A stretch of 64,000 bases of DNA from Allobosea sp039673065 (GCF_039673065.1 NZ_JBDJKW010000002.1:393878-457877), one strand, 5' to 3'; positions 50,623 through 61,565 are shown, numbered from the stretch's first letter. Made by a program: numbers and translations. Notes: generated from the sequence alone by a model not told the origin.

Positions 50623-52919
50623 GCCTTCGTCCCGCTCATCTGTCCCGCGACGGTCTCCGCCGTCGCCTTGCTCGAATCTGATGCGTCTTCGCCGGCTTCA
50701 GGCGGCCCGGTCTCGATGAACCATAGCCTGACCAGAGCGCCGCGCTCGCCATCGGGCCGGTCGAGCAGCTCGATGCCGCCGCCATGGTCCTCGAGGATCT
50801 TGCCGACGATAGCGAGGCCGAGCCCGGTGCCGCCCTCGCGCGTCGTCATATAGGGCTCCAGCAGCTTCTGGCGCTGGTCGGCCGGCAGGCCCTTGCCGTT
50901 GTCGAGGATGTCGATGAGGATCCGGCCATCCTCGTGCCGCGCGAAGGCGATATCGATGCGGCCCTTGCCGCGGATGTCGGCCGGCACGGCCTCGACCGCC
51001 TCCGTCGCGTTCTTGATGACGTTGGTCAGCGCCTGCGAGATCAGGCGGCGGTCGAAGCGCGCCATCACCGGCTCGCCCGGCAGATTGTCGGTGAGCGCGA
51101 TCTCGGGGCTGCCGACCCGCATCAGGAAGACGATCTGGCGGACCGTCTCGACGATGTCCTCCTGCGCCGGCGAGGGCTTCGGCATGCGGGCGAAGGAGGA
51201 GAACTCGTCGACCATGCGGCGGATGTCGTCGACCTGCCGGACGATCGTCGCCGTGCACTGGTCGAAGATCTCCCTGTCGTCGACGATGACCTTGCCGAAC
51301 TTGCGGCGGATGCGCTCGGCCGAGAGCTGGATCGGCGTCAGCGGGTTCTTGATCTCATGGGCGATGCGGCGGGCGACGTCGGCCCAGGCCGCGGTGCGCT
51401 GCGCCGAGACGAGATCGCTGATGTCGTCGAGGGTGACCACCAGCCCTGCGCCGGCGCCCTCGCTCTCGCGGGCGGCGCGGATGTTGACCATGCGGTCGCG
51501 CCCGCCGCGGCTGATGGCGACCTGCCCGGAAATCTGGCGCTGGCGGCTGCTCATCGCCTCGGAGACGAAAGCGGCTATCTCGGGCGCGACGCGCGCGATC
51601 GGCTCGCCCAGCAGGCGCTCGCCGGTGCCGAGCAGCGCCTCGGCCGAGCGGTTGCTGATGGTGATGTGGCCGTCCTCGTCGAGGCTGAGCACGCCGGAGG
51701 AGACGCCGGCCAGCACGGTCTCGGTGAAGCGCCGGCGCCGGTCGAGCACCTCGCTTGCGGTCACCAGCCCGTCGCGCTGGCGGCGCAGCTCCGCCGTCAT
51801 CTTGTTGAAGGTCTCGCCGAGATGGGCCAGGTCGCCCTCCGATCGTCGGATCGGCACCTGGACGTAGAAATTGCCGCTGGAGACCTGGTCCGTGGCGTGG
51901 ATCATCCGGCGGATCGGCGCGACGAGGCCGTTGGCGAAGTTGAGGCCGAGCCAGATCGCCGAGAGCAGCAGGATGACCGAGATCAGCCCGTACATCGCGG
52001 CGAAGGCGATCTGCACGCCCTTCCGGCGCGCATCGATGCCGAGATATTCCACTGCCGCGCCGCGGGCGAGCGCCGGGAACTCCACCGCCAGCGGATCGAC
52101 CTCGCGAGCCACGTAGAGGAAGGTGTCGTCGAAGGTCTGGAGCTTGACCAGCGCCCCGAAGACGCGTCCGGTGGACGGCACCACGCAGATCGGCTCCGGC
52201 GAGGACTGCGCGTCCTCGAAAGCGGCCGCGTCCGGCTTGGGCGCGTCGCGCAGCACGTCGATATTGGCGCGCATCAGCACGGTGTCGGGCGATTTCATCA
52301 GCCAGACCACAGGCAGGCCGAGCGCGGTGGCGCGCGCGGTCAGGAAGCTCTCGAACCAGCGGCGGTCGGCGTCATAGGCCGGTTTGGCGCGGCCGAGATC
52401 GTCGGTCAGCAGGCGGATCTCGCGGCCGAGCGAGCGGCACTGGCTCGCGGCATAGGCATCGGCGACCTCTACGGACTTGAAGACCGCATCGCGCATCCGG
52501 TCGGAGAACCAGGGCTCGAGGCCGCGTTCCAGCGTCACGGTGGCCACGATCGCGACCAGCATCGCCGGCAACGCGGCGACAATGCTGAACAGGCTGACGA
52601 TCCTGACATGCAGGCCGGCGCCGGCCACGCCGGCGCGCCGGGCGCGGATCAGCACCGCCGCCTCGACCGCGACGACGACGAGCAGGACGAGAATCAGCGC
52701 CGCGTTCAGGACGAACAGGCCGACGACCACTTCGTGGACCGGTGCGATCGGAGTCGCGCCCGACATCACGACGAAGGTCGCCAGCGCGGAAACCAGGGCG
52801 AAGACGACAACGAGCGCGCCGAACCAGCCGGAGGCGCGCCTCGGCGCATCCTGCTGGCGTGGCGTCATGCGCAGATCGCCGATCGAACTAGACAAGGCGG
52901 GAACGCTGCTCCGTTGCAT
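50619..52919 (-). CDS. ntrY: sensor histidine kinase NtrY
   Basis: A 766-residue membrane kinase. It has three to four N-terminal membrane segments (ALVVVFALVSALATFVVM, LFVLNAALILVLLVVVAV), a periplasmic region, a further membrane helix (YGLISVILLLSAIWLGLNF), a HAMP domain, a PAS domain (LDEDGHITISNRSAEALLG), the HisKA phosphorylation site in RIAHEIKNPLTPIQLS, and an HATPase domain (NVIKNATEAVE, TREGGTGLGLAIV). NtrY-NtrX controls nitrogen, redox and envelope responses in alphaproteobacteria. The start is uncertain between 52919 and 52868. Confidence 0.93.
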   Translation of the reverse strand: MQRSSVPALSSSIGDLRMTPRQQDAPRRASGWFGALVVVFALVSALATFVVMSGATPIAPVHEVVVGLFVLNAALILVLLVVVAVEAAVLIRARRAGVAGAGLHVRIVSLFSIVAALPAMLVAIVATVTLERGLEPWFSDRMRDAVFKSVEVADAYAASQCRSLGREIRLLTDDLGRAKPAYDADRRWFESFLTARATALGLPVVWLMKSPDTVLMRANIDVLRDAPKPDAAAFEDAQSSPEPICVVPSTGRVFGALVKLQTFDDTFLYVAREVDPLAVEFPALARGAAVEYLGIDARRKGVQIAFAAMYGLISVILLLSAIWLGLNFANGLVAPIRRMIHATDQVSSGNFYVQVPIRRSEGDLAHLGETFNKMTAELRRQRDGLVTASEVLDRRRRFTETVLAGVSSGVLSLDEDGHITISNRSAEALLGTGERLLGEPIARVAPEIAAFVSEAMSSRQRQISGQVAISRGGRDRMVNIRAARESEGAGAGLVVTLDDISDLVSAQRTAAWADVARRIAHEIKNPLTPIQLSAERIRRKFGKVIVDDREIFDQCTATIVRQVDDIRRMVDEFSSFARMPKPSPAQEDIVETVRQIVFLMRVGSPEIALTDNLPGEPVMARFDRRLISQALTNVIKNATEAVEAVPADIRGKGRIDIAFARHEDGRILIDILDNGKGLPADQRQKLLEPYMTTREGGTGLGLAIVGKILEDHGGGIELLDRPDGERGALVRLWFIETGPPEAGEDASDSSKATAETVAGQMSGTKA

Positions 52920-53174
52920 CAGGGCGCGCGGACCGCAAAAGGCGAGCCTGCGCCGCGCCGTGATGCGCCGAAGCAACGGTGTTGTCAAAATATGACACGG
53001 GCAAGGCGGGGAGAGGAACCGCCGCCGGGACCGCCGCCCCTGCCCTGCGCGGGCGAAGCCTGAACCGGCGCAGGGGCACGCATCGCCACTGGGGCGAGCG
53101 GCATCGACGGGCGTGGCTGGCGGCGCAAGTCCCTGCCGACGCACGCCAATCCGCCGCCCGGTCAGCGCCAGCTA

Positions 53175-54626
<1,452 letters not shown>

Positions 54627-54649
54627 GCCGCTTCGCGTCTCGCTCTATG

Positions 54650-55792
54650 TCACCCCTGCCGGCGCTCGCGCGCCTCGTGCAGGGGCAATCGGATTCGAAA
54701 TGTCGTGCGCCGCGGGACGGAATCGCATTCGACGATTCCACCGTGATCGCCGACCACCTTGGCGACGAGTGCAAGTCCAAGGCCACTGCCCTGCGCCTTG
54801 GTCGTCACGAAGGGGTCGAAGAGGTGCGCCTGCAGGTCGGGCGGCACGCCGGGGCCGTTGTCGCGGATGCCGATTTCCAGCGGCAGGGCCAGCCGCGCCT
54901 GCGATCCCGGGGCCTGCATGCGGATTCCGGGGCGGTAGGCGGTGGTCAGGGTGATCTCGCCGTCGATCGCGTCGGAGCCGATCGCTTCGGCCGCGTTCTT
55001 CACCAGGTTGAGCAGCACCTGCACCAGCTGGTCGCGATTGCCCGAGACCGGCGGCAGCGACGGATCGTAGACCTCGGTGAAGCGGATGTGCCGGGCGAAG
55101 CCGGACTGGGCCAGCCGCTTCACATGGTCGAGCACGTCGTGGACGTTGACGGGGCCGCGTTCGCTCGGCCTTTCGTCGCCGAAGAGCTCGACGCGCTCGA
55201 CCAGCTTCACGATCCGGTCGGCCTCCTCGCAGATCAGCTGGGTCAGTAGCCGGTCGGAATCCGGCACCGATGATTCCAGCAGCTGCGCGGCGCCGCGAAT
55301 GCCCGACAGCGGGTTCTTGATCTCGTGGGCCAGCATCGCGCCGAGCGCGGTTATCGAGCGGGCTGCTCCTCGATGCGTCAGCTGCCTGTCCATTTTTTCG
55401 GCAATTGTCCGTTCCTGCAGCATCAGCACGACGGCCTCGCCATGGCCGGGCAGTGGAGAGGCGAAGACGTCGACCACCCTCTCGCCGCCGAGGCGCGGCG
55501 ATCCGAGCTCGAGCCGGTACTCGCTGACGCTGGCGCCGCGCCGCTGCACCTCCTCGACCAGCGAGAGCACCGGCGAGCCGAAGGCGACCAGATCGTCGAG
55601 CGTCTGGCGCTTGAGCACCACCGCGCTCGCCTGGAAGAAATCCTCGGCGGCGGTGTTGGCGTAGAGCACGCCCTGCCGCTCGCCGATGACCAGCACCGGC
55701 ATGGGCAGCACGTTCAGGGTCTGGATCTCGATCGCGTCGAGCAAGGCTTCGCTCTCCGCCATATCGCCGAACAACGCCATCGTCATACGCAA
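54650..55792 (-). CDS. ntrB: nitrogen regulation histidine kinase NtrB
   Basis: A 380-residue soluble kinase/phosphatase. A PAS domain (LNVLPMPVLVIGERQGVLYAN) precedes the HisKA site in MLAHEIKNPLSGIRGAAQ and the HATPase domain (NLVKNAAEAIGS, DNGPGVPPDL, TKAQGSGLGLAL). It has no membrane segments, as expected for NtrB, which reads nitrogen status through PII protein. It lies 13 bp after dusB in the conserved dusB-ntrBC operon. Confidence 0.95.
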   Translation of the reverse strand: MRMTMALFGDMAESEALLDAIEIQTLNVLPMPVLVIGERQGVLYANTAAEDFFQASAVVLKRQTLDDLVAFGSPVLSLVEEVQRRGASVSEYRLELGSPRLGGERVVDVFASPLPGHGEAVVLMLQERTIAEKMDRQLTHRGAARSITALGAMLAHEIKNPLSGIRGAAQLLESSVPDSDRLLTQLICEEADRIVKLVERVELFGDERPSERGPVNVHDVLDHVKRLAQSGFARHIRFTEVYDPSLPPVSGNRDQLVQVLLNLVKNAAEAIGSDAIDGEITLTTAYRPGIRMQAPGSQARLALPLEIGIRDNGPGVPPDLQAHLFDPFVTTKAQGSGLGLALVAKVVGDHGGIVECDSVPRRTTFRIRLPLHEARERRQG

Positions 55793-55805
55793 CCTCTCCG
55801 TACAG

Positions 55806-56831
55806 TCAGGCGGCGGCGCCGAGGCGCTCCGTCGCGAACAACCGGCCCAGCGCGGCGAGCGCGCGCGCCGGGTCGTCGGTGGTCAGAAGCTCGCGCCGGG
55901 CCCGCTCGTCCGGCGCGAAGCCGGCGGACAGCGCCTCGTCGGCATAGGCTGCGAGATGCTTGCGGGCATGGCGGACGCCGGTCTCGCGGCCGAGCAGCCC
56001 GACCAGCCCCTCGTAATGCTCGCAGGCGACCGCGTGGATTTCCGCGGGACCGACGCGCGGCGGCTCGCGCCCCGCGAGTTCCGCGCCGATCGCCCCCGGC
56101 AACCAGGGCCGCCCGAGCGCGGCCCGGCCGACCATGACGAAATCGGCGCCCGACTGGGCGAGGCAGGCACGCGCCTGCTCGACGCTCGCGATGTCGCCAT
56201 TCGCGACCAGCGGGAAATCGCCCGCCTCGCGCACCGGGCGGATCGCAGCCCAGTCGGCCTGGCCCTTGTAGAACTGCTGGCGCGTGCGGCCATGCACGGT
56301 GATGGCGGCGGCGCCGGCCGTGACCGCGCGGCGCGCGAGTTCCGGCGCGTTGCGGCTGGCGTCGTCCCAGCCGAGGCGCATCTTGACCGTCACCGGCACC
56401 TTGACCGCGGCGACCACCGCCTCGACCAGGCCGAGCGCGTGGTCGAGGTCGCGCATCAGGGCCGAGCCGGCCCAGCCGCCGACGACGCGCTTGGCCGGGC
56501 AGCCCATATTGATGTCGACGATGTCGGCGCCGGAGCCTTCGGCGACCTGCGCCGCCTCGGCGAGCCAGCGCGGCTCGCAGCCGGCGAGCTGGACGACATG
56601 GGGCGCGACGCCGCTGCCCTCGGCGCGCAGGCGGGCTTCCTCGCTGCCGCGCACCAACTCATCGGAGGCGATCATCTCGGACACCACCAGCCCGGCGCCG
56701 TAGCGCGCGGCGATCCGGCGCATCACCACGTCGGTGATGCCGGACATCGGCGCGAGAAACGCGGACGAGGCGGGAATCAGCCCGCCGATCCCGATCACGG
56801 CCACACCCGGCTTTGATGAATTTTCCATCAT
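55806..56831 (-). CDS. dusB: tRNA-dihydrouridine synthase B
   Basis: A 341-residue FMN enzyme that reduces uridines in the tRNA D-loop. Family motifs: LAPMSGITDVVMRR, VVSEMIASDEL, DINMGCPAKRVVGG with the catalytic Cys, KMRLGWDD, TVHGRTRQQFYKG and NGDIASVEQARACL. A -35-like TTGCGC (56859-56864) and -10-like ATAAAT (56836-56841), 17 bp apart on this strand, lie immediately before the first ATG, so the transcript may be almost leaderless or the true start may be a downstream codon. Confidence 0.93.
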   Translation of the reverse strand: MMENSSKPGVAVIGIGGLIPASSAFLAPMSGITDVVMRRIAARYGAGLVVSEMIASDELVRGSEEARLRAEGSGVAPHVVQLAGCEPRWLAEAAQVAEGSGADIVDINMGCPAKRVVGGWAGSALMRDLDHALGLVEAVVAAVKVPVTVKMRLGWDDASRNAPELARRAVTAGAAAITVHGRTRQQFYKGQADWAAIRPVREAGDFPLVANGDIASVEQARACLAQSGADFVMVGRAALGRPWLPGAIGAELAGREPPRVGPAEIHAVACEHYEGLVGLLGRETGVRHARKHLAAYADEALSAGFAPDERARRELLTTDDPARALAALGRLFATERLGAAA

Positions 56832-57017
56832 GCCGATTTATTGGACATTTGGTGCGCTGCGCAAGTGATTTCCGAGCAATACCGCAGCGCAACATGCGCG
56901 GCGCCGGCTCAGGAACTCGCCTCTCACGGCCCCGCGCCCCCCTACGCCGAATGCCTATTTGGCGATCCGCGCCGCTGGCTCTATCACCGCGCCAGACGCA
57001 GGAACCGCCGGCTTTCG

Positions 57018-58211
57018 ATGACACATGCCTTCGCCGCCCTGATCGTCGCCGCCGGCCGCGGATTGCGGGCCGGAGGGGCGACGCCGAAGCAATACCGCGC
57101 CATCGGCGGCGAGCCGGTGCTGTGCCGCGCGCTGCGCCCCTTTCTCGATGCGGCGGCGATCGGCCCGGTCATCGTCGTCACCGGCCCGGGCGACGAGCCG
57201 CTCTATCGCGACGCGCAGAGCCGCCTCGCCGGCGCGAACACCGGCAAGCTGCTGCCGCCCGTGCTCGGCGGCAACACGCGCCAGGCCTCGGTCCATGCCG
57301 GCTTGCGGGCGCTGGCGGCCGCCGGCTTCTCCGGCACGGTGCTGGTGCACGACGCCGCCCGCCCCTTCCTCGCCGCCGATCTGCTCGGACGCGCCCTCGA
57401 GAGCGGGCGCCTCCACGCCGCCTCGGTGCCGACGCTGGCGGTTACCGACACGATCAAGCAGATAGACGATGGCGGCACCATTGCCGCCACGCTGCGGCGC
57501 GACCGGCTGGCCGCGGTGCAGACGCCGCAGGTCTTCGCCTTCGCCCCCTTGCTGGCGGCCCATGAAGCGGCGATCGTCGCCGGCGAGACGGGCTTCACCG
57601 ACGACTCGGCCATCATGGAATGGGCCGGCCATGCGGTAGCGACCTTCGCCGGAGACCCTATGAACCTGAAGCTGACCCATCCGGGCGATTTCCTGGCGGC
57701 GGAGAACAGCCTCGGCATGGCGCTCGTCTCGCGCACCGGCATCGGCTACGACGTCCACGCCTTCACCGAGGGCGACCATGCCTGGATCGGTGGCGTCCGC
57801 ATCGACCACGACCGCGGCGTGCTCGCCCATTCCGACGGCGATGTCGGGCTGCACGCGCTGACCGACGCCCTGCTCGGCGCGCTGGCCGAGGGCGATATCG
57901 GCACGCATTTCCCGCCGAGCGATCCGCAATGGCGCGGCGCCTCGTCCGACCGCTTCCTCGCCTATGCGGCCGAAAGGGTCGCGGCGCGCGGCGGCCGGAT
58001 CGACCTGCTCGACCTCACCATCATCTGCGAGACGCCGAAGGTCGGCCCGCATCGCGAGGCGATCCGCCGGCGTATCGCCGGGATCTGCGCGGTCGGCGAG
58101 GCCAAGGTCAGCGTCAAGGCGACGACCTCCGAGCGGCTCGGCTTTACCGGGCGTCGCGAAGGGCTCGCCGCCATGGCCACCGCGACGATCCGCCTTCCCG
58201 ACCAGGAGTAG
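57018..58211 (+). CDS. ispDF: bifunctional IspD/IspF enzyme of the MEP isoprenoid pathway
   Basis: A 397-residue fusion. Residues 1-230 are IspD (MEP cytidylyltransferase): ALIVAAGRGLRAGG, TPKQYRAIGG, VLVHDAARPF, TDDSAIMEWAGH. Residues from about 238 on are IspF (MECDP synthase): GIGYDVHAF with Asp and His metal ligands, LAHSDGDVGLHALTDALLGA and VKATTSERLGFTGRREGLAA. The fusion joins the third and fifth MEP steps and is common in alphaproteobacteria. The start at 57018 gives the normal N-terminus. Confidence 0.96.
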   Translation: MTHAFAALIVAAGRGLRAGGATPKQYRAIGGEPVLCRALRPFLDAAAIGPVIVVTGPGDEPLYRDAQSRLAGANTGKLLPPVLGGNTRQASVHAGLRALAAAGFSGTVLVHDAARPFLAADLLGRALESGRLHAASVPTLAVTDTIKQIDDGGTIAATLRRDRLAAVQTPQVFAFAPLLAAHEAAIVAGETGFTDDSAIMEWAGHAVATFAGDPMNLKLTHPGDFLAAENSLGMALVSRTGIGYDVHAFTEGDHAWIGGVRIDHDRGVLAHSDGDVGLHALTDALLGALAEGDIGTHFPPSDPQWRGASSDRFLAYAAERVAARGGRIDLLDLTIICETPKVGPHREAIRRRIAGICAVGEAKVSVKATTSERLGFTGRREGLAAMATATIRLPDQE

Positions 58212-58215
58212 CCGC

Positions 58216-58713
58216 ATGACCGCGCTCGCGATCCGCTCCCTCGCCGCCGAACTGCTCAACATCTCGCGCGAGCGCGGCGTCACGGTCGCCACCGTCGAAT
58301 CCTGCACGGGCGGGCTGGTCTGCGGCGCGCTGACGGCGATCGCCGGCTCGTCCTGCATGGTGCAGGGCGGGCTCGTGACCTATTCGAACGAGGCCAAGAC
58401 CACGCTTGCCGGCGTGCCGCAGGCGCTGATCGCCGCCCATGGCGCGGTCAGCGAGCCGGTGGCGCGGGCCATGGCCGAGGGCGGGCGCGCCCGGCTCGGC
58501 AGCCGGCTGGCGGTCTCGATCACCGGCATCGCCGGCCCCGGCGGCGGCAGCGAGGACAAGCCGGTCGGGCTGGTGTATTTCGCCTGCGCCGGCGAAGGCG
58601 GCACGCTGCATCGCGAACGGCGCTTCGGGCCGCTGTCGCGCGACGAGATCCGGGAGCGCAGCGTGCTCGAAGCGCTCGACCTGCTGCGCGAGGCGGCGCT
58701 CACCCTGCCGTGA
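58216..58713 (+). CDS. pncC: CinA-family nicotinamide-nucleotide amidase
   Basis: A 165-residue protein consisting of the CinA C-terminal domain alone. It shows VATVESCTGGLVCGAL with the active-site Ser, GGLVTYSNEAK, GAVSEPVARAMAEG and SITGIAGPGGGSEDKPVG. These enzymes deamidate nicotinamide mononucleotide in NAD recycling. It lies 4 bp after ispDF. Its 3' end overlaps the converging coq10-like gene by 14 bp. Confidence 0.9.
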   Translation: MTALAIRSLAAELLNISRERGVTVATVESCTGGLVCGALTAIAGSSCMVQGGLVTYSNEAKTTLAGVPQALIAAHGAVSEPVARAMAEGGRARLGSRLAVSITGIAGPGGGSEDKPVGLVYFACAGEGGTLHRERRFGPLSRDEIRERSVLEALDLLREAALTLP

Positions 58714-59176
58714 GCGGGGCCCGGCCGGCGCCGTAGATCGCGTCGGCACGCTTCTCGAAGGCCTCGGCGAAGCGGCGGAAGGCCTTGTCGAACATCGCGC
58801 CCATCAGCATGCCGAGCATGCGGCTGGCGAACTCGTAGGAAATGAAGAAACCGATCTCGCAGCCCTCGCCCTCGATCGGCCGGAAGGTCCAGCGGTTCTC
58901 GAGATAGCGGAACGGCCCGTCGACATATTCGACCAGGATCTTGAGATTGGCCGGATCGAGCGTCACCCGGCTGGTGAAGGTCTCGCGGATCGCCTTGTAG
59001 CCGACCGTCATGTCGGCGATCAGCACCTCGCCGCCATCCTCGCGCGGCGTGCGGCGGCGCACGACGAGCCCCTCGCAGAGCGGCAGGAACTGCGGATAGG
59101 TCTCGACATCCGCGACCAGCGCGAACATCTGCGCGGGCGTATGCTTCACCCGGCGGGTGCTGTTGAACATCGGCAT
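58700..59176 (-). CDS. Coq10/RatA-type START-domain protein
   Basis: A 158-residue protein with the polyketide-cyclase/START fold of the Coq10 family: RRVKHTPAQMFALVADVETYPQFLPLC at the start (core ADVETYPQFLPLC), SRVTLDP, and a long C-terminal helix. It probably binds ubiquinone and helps respiration. Some homologues are called RatA in toxin-antitoxin annotation, but no partner antitoxin is present. It is convergent with pncC. Confidence 0.85.
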   Translation of the reverse strand: MPMFNSTRRVKHTPAQMFALVADVETYPQFLPLCEGLVVRRRTPREDGGEVLIADMTVGYKAIRETFTSRVTLDPANLKILVEYVDGPFRYLENRWTFRPIEGEGCEIGFFISYEFASRMLGMLMGAMFDKAFRRFAEAFEKRADAIYGAGRAPLTAG

Positions 59177-59223
59177 CCGAAAGGCAGATCCTGGTTCCGT
59201 TTGATCAGGCGGCCCGGATGGGT

Positions 59224-59353
59224 GTCATTCCGGGGCGCGCCTTCGGCGCGAAACCGGAAGCCACGACCGGGCGAGCCCTTCATCGCGGTCCATCGAAGCG
59301 TCTCACCCGGTCGTGGGTTCCGGGCTCCTGCCTGCGGCAGGCCCCGGAATGAC
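59224..59353. repeat. long inverted repeat, intergenic element copy B
   Basis: The left arm (59224-59270) begins GTCATTCCGGGGCGCG and the right arm (59307-59353) ends GGCCCCGGAATGAC. The arms match those at 47064-47289, with the spacer shortened to about 36 bp. Each arm also carries a short internal stem (GCGCCTTCGGCGC on the left, GCCTGCGGCAGGC on the right). It lies between the coq10-like and lipA genes. Confidence 0.7.
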
Positions 59354-59374
59354 GAGGGGCTTGCAACCTCCTGC

Positions 59375-60391
59375 TCACCCGCCGATCTTCGCGGCCCGCG
59401 CCGCCTTCAGCCGGGCGAAGTCTTCGCCGGCATGATGCGAGGAGCGAGTCAGCGGCGTCGAGGACACCATCAGGAAGCCCTTCACATAGGCGATGGTCTC
59501 GAAGCTCTTGAACTCGTCCGGGGTGACGAATCGGATCACGGCGTGGTGCTTGCGCGAGGGCGCGAGGTACTGGCCGATGGTCATGAAGTCGACATTGGCC
59601 GAGCGCAGATCGTCCATCAGCTGGAGCACCTCGTTCCGCTCCTCGCCGAGGCCGACCATGATGCCGGACTTGGTGAAGATGGTCGGGTCGAGCTCTTTGA
59701 CTTGCTGCAGCAGGCGCAGCGAATGGAAATAGCGCGCGCCGGGTCGCACCGTCAGGTATCGGCCGGGCACCGTCTCGAGGTTGTGGTTGAACACGTCGGG
59801 CTTGGCCGCGACCACGACCTCGAGCGCGCCGGGCTTGCGCAGGAAGTCGGGCGTCAGGATCTCGATCGTCGTGCCGGGCGACATGGCGCGGATGGCCCGG
59901 ATCACCTGGGCGAAATGCTCGGCGCCGCCGTCCTTGAGGTCGTCGCGATCGACCGAGGTGATGACGACGTGTTCCAGGCCGAGCTTGGCGACCGCCTCGG
60001 CGATCTTGCGCGGCTCCTCATGGTCGAGCGGCAGCGGCACGCCGGTCTTCACGTTGCAGAAGGCGCAGGCCCGCGTGCAGGTATCGCCCATGATCATGAA
60101 GGTGGCGTGCTTCTTTTCCCAGCACTCGCCGATATTCGGGCAGCCCGCCTCCTCGCAGACCGTGACCAGCTTCTCGGCCTTCACGATCTTCTGGGTCTCG
60201 GCCCATTTCTGCGAGCCCGGCGCCTTGACACGGATCCAGTCCGGCTTGCGCAGGACCGGGTTCTCCGGGCGCTTCTGCTTCTCGGGATGGCGCAGTTCCG
60301 GCGCGGGCCGGGGCTCGGCCTTAGGGTTGCCGGCGTTGGGGCGCGGATCGCGGTTAAGCAAGTCGAGGACGACGGCCATGGGCGGGTCCAT
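59375..60391 (-). CDS. lipA: lipoyl synthase
   Basis: A 338-residue radical SAM enzyme that inserts two sulfurs into octanoyl-domains. The auxiliary cluster motif is CEEAGCPNIGECW, the radical SAM motif is CTRACAFCNVKTG, and the C-terminal RSSHHAGEDF supplies the Ser ligand of the auxiliary cluster. The extended N-terminus is Pro-rich. The product modifies the E2 subunits encoded nearby. A second ATG lies four codons in. Confidence 0.96.
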   Translation of the reverse strand: MDPPMAVVLDLLNRDPRPNAGNPKAEPRPAPELRHPEKQKRPENPVLRKPDWIRVKAPGSQKWAETQKIVKAEKLVTVCEEAGCPNIGECWEKKHATFMIMGDTCTRACAFCNVKTGVPLPLDHEEPRKIAEAVAKLGLEHVVITSVDRDDLKDGGAEHFAQVIRAIRAMSPGTTIEILTPDFLRKPGALEVVVAAKPDVFNHNLETVPGRYLTVRPGARYFHSLRLLQQVKELDPTIFTKSGIMVGLGEERNEVLQLMDDLRSANVDFMTIGQYLAPSRKHHAVIRFVTPDEFKSFETIAYVKGFLMVSSTPLTRSSHHAGEDFARLKAARAAKIGG

Positions 60392-60478
60392 TGGTGATGG
60401 CCGCCGACGGGCGGCGGCCCAGTCCGTCCTAGCTAATGCCGAAGCCGCGCCCGGGCAACCCGCAGCGGCGCCGCATCG

Positions 60479-60754
60479 TCAGCTGCGCGCGGCGCGCCAG
60501 ATCACAATTAGCAGGCAGGCGCCGGCGATCGCGGCGGTGAGCGTGCGCCAGAAGCCGAAGATCGGGATCTCCAGCAGCTCGGCCAGGCGGCTGCCGATGA
60601 AGGAGCCGGCGACGCCGACCAGCATGTTGGTGAAGAGCCCGTGATCAGAGGAGGTCACCCGTTCGGCGATCCAGCCGGCGAGCACGCCGATCAGCAGCGT
60701 CATGAAGAAGCCGTAGCCCGGCGTGCCGAGCGCGGCGACGATCTGGTTGTCCAT
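60479..60754 (-). CDS. GlsB/YeaQ/YmgE-type membrane protein, copy 1
   Basis: A 91-residue inner-membrane protein with three hydrophobic helices (GFFMTLLIGVLAGWIAERV, LFTNMLVGVAGSFIGS, LTAAIAGACLLIVIW). The G-x-x-x-GW and GxxGSFIG patterns fit the GlsB/YeaQ/YmgE (transglycosylase-associated) family, reported as stress responsive. The ATG at 60754 was chosen over an upstream extension. It is one of three related genes in 1 kb. Confidence 0.7.
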   Translation of the reverse strand: MDNQIVAALGTPGYGFFMTLLIGVLAGWIAERVTSSDHGLFTNMLVGVAGSFIGSRLAELLEIPIFGFWRTLTAAIAGACLLIVIWRAARS

Positions 60755-60833
60755 GGAATGCTTGCCCCTGCCGTTCACGGCGGGCAAAGACGGCCCGCCA
60801 GCCCGACAACGCGCCGGGTCGAAACCGGTTCCC

Positions 60834-61178
60834 TCAGGCGATGAAGCGCGCCAGCAGTACTACGACGACCGCGCCGATCACCGCCATCGCCATCGAATCC
60901 AGGAAACGGTAGCCGGTGGAGGCGCGCCAGCCGGTGACGCCAACGATGCCCTGCCCCACCAGCATGCCGAGCAGCCCGACGACGGCATGACGCAACAGCC
61001 CGCCGCCGCCCACGACGAAGCTCGCCAGGAAGCCCGCGGCGGTGCCGAAGGCGACCGGCGGCAGCAGGCGCGGCCAGTCCGGCGCGAAGCTGCGCGCCGG
61101 CGGCAGGATCTCCACCTGCTCGTCGGGCACGATGCGGTCGGGCTTGCGGGGGCTTCGGGGTTTGCGGGCGCGCGTCAT
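60834..61178 (-). CDS. GlsB-like membrane protein, copy 2, with cytoplasmic extension
   Basis: A 114-residue protein. A basic, Pro-rich N-terminal extension of about 40 residues precedes three membrane helices containing GFLASFVVGGGGLLRHAVVG and VVVVLLARFIA, which mirror copy 3 closely. The extension is unusual for the family. Confidence 0.6.
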   Translation of the reverse strand: MTRARKPRSPRKPDRIVPDEQVEILPPARSFAPDWPRLLPPVAFGTAAGFLASFVVGGGGLLRHAVVGLLGMLVGQGIVGVTGWRASTGYRFLDSMAMAVIGAVVVVLLARFIA

Positions 61179-61221
61179 CGGCCGGATATGGCCCGTCCGG
61201 CCGCCGATTGCGAGCGCTCCG

Positions 61222-61470
61222 TCAGGCGATCAGCCGCGCCAGCAGCACCACCACGATCGCGCCGATGGTCGCGGTGACGATCTGCGAGACGAGCGGGTTG
61301 GAAATGCCGAGATTGATGCCGGCCGCCGCGAGCAGGAAGCTGCCGACGAAGGCGCCGATCAGGCCGGTGATGATGTAGCGGACGAGGCCGCCGCCACCGA
61401 CGACGATGCTGGCGAGCCAGCCCGCCACCGCACCGATGGCGATTGCGACGAGGATTGCACGCATATCCAT
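61222..61470 (-). CDS. GlsB/YeaQ/YmgE-type membrane protein, copy 3
   Basis: An 82-residue protein with three membrane helices and the family pattern GAVAGWLASIVVGGGGLVR, IITGLIGAFVGSFLL and a GAIVVVLLARLIA end. The shared VVGGGGL-R and VVVLLAR segments with copy 2 indicate a local duplication. It is probably part of a stress regulon; no promoter motif was confirmed. Confidence 0.75.
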   Translation of the reverse strand: MDMRAILVAIAIGAVAGWLASIVVGGGGLVRYIITGLIGAFVGSFLLAAAGINLGISNPLVSQIVTATIGAIVVVLLARLIA

Positions 61471-61565
61471 GATGAGCCTCCAGACGGCGACGACGCGACG
61501 ATCATGAACTCAACGTGCGGAAGAAGGAAATGGCGGCCCGTTCCGACAGGCCGCCTCCCTGCTTC

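Noticed and set aside
50784..53063. A 759-codon open frame opposite ntrY
   Set aside because: Composition is dominated by Arg, Gly, Ala and Asp from codon shadowing; ntrY on the other strand has every expected kinase motif.
58700..59176. RatA toxin of a toxin-antitoxin pair
   Set aside because: Length and START-type fold suit Coq10; no adjacent ratB-like gene exists and the neighbours are metabolic.
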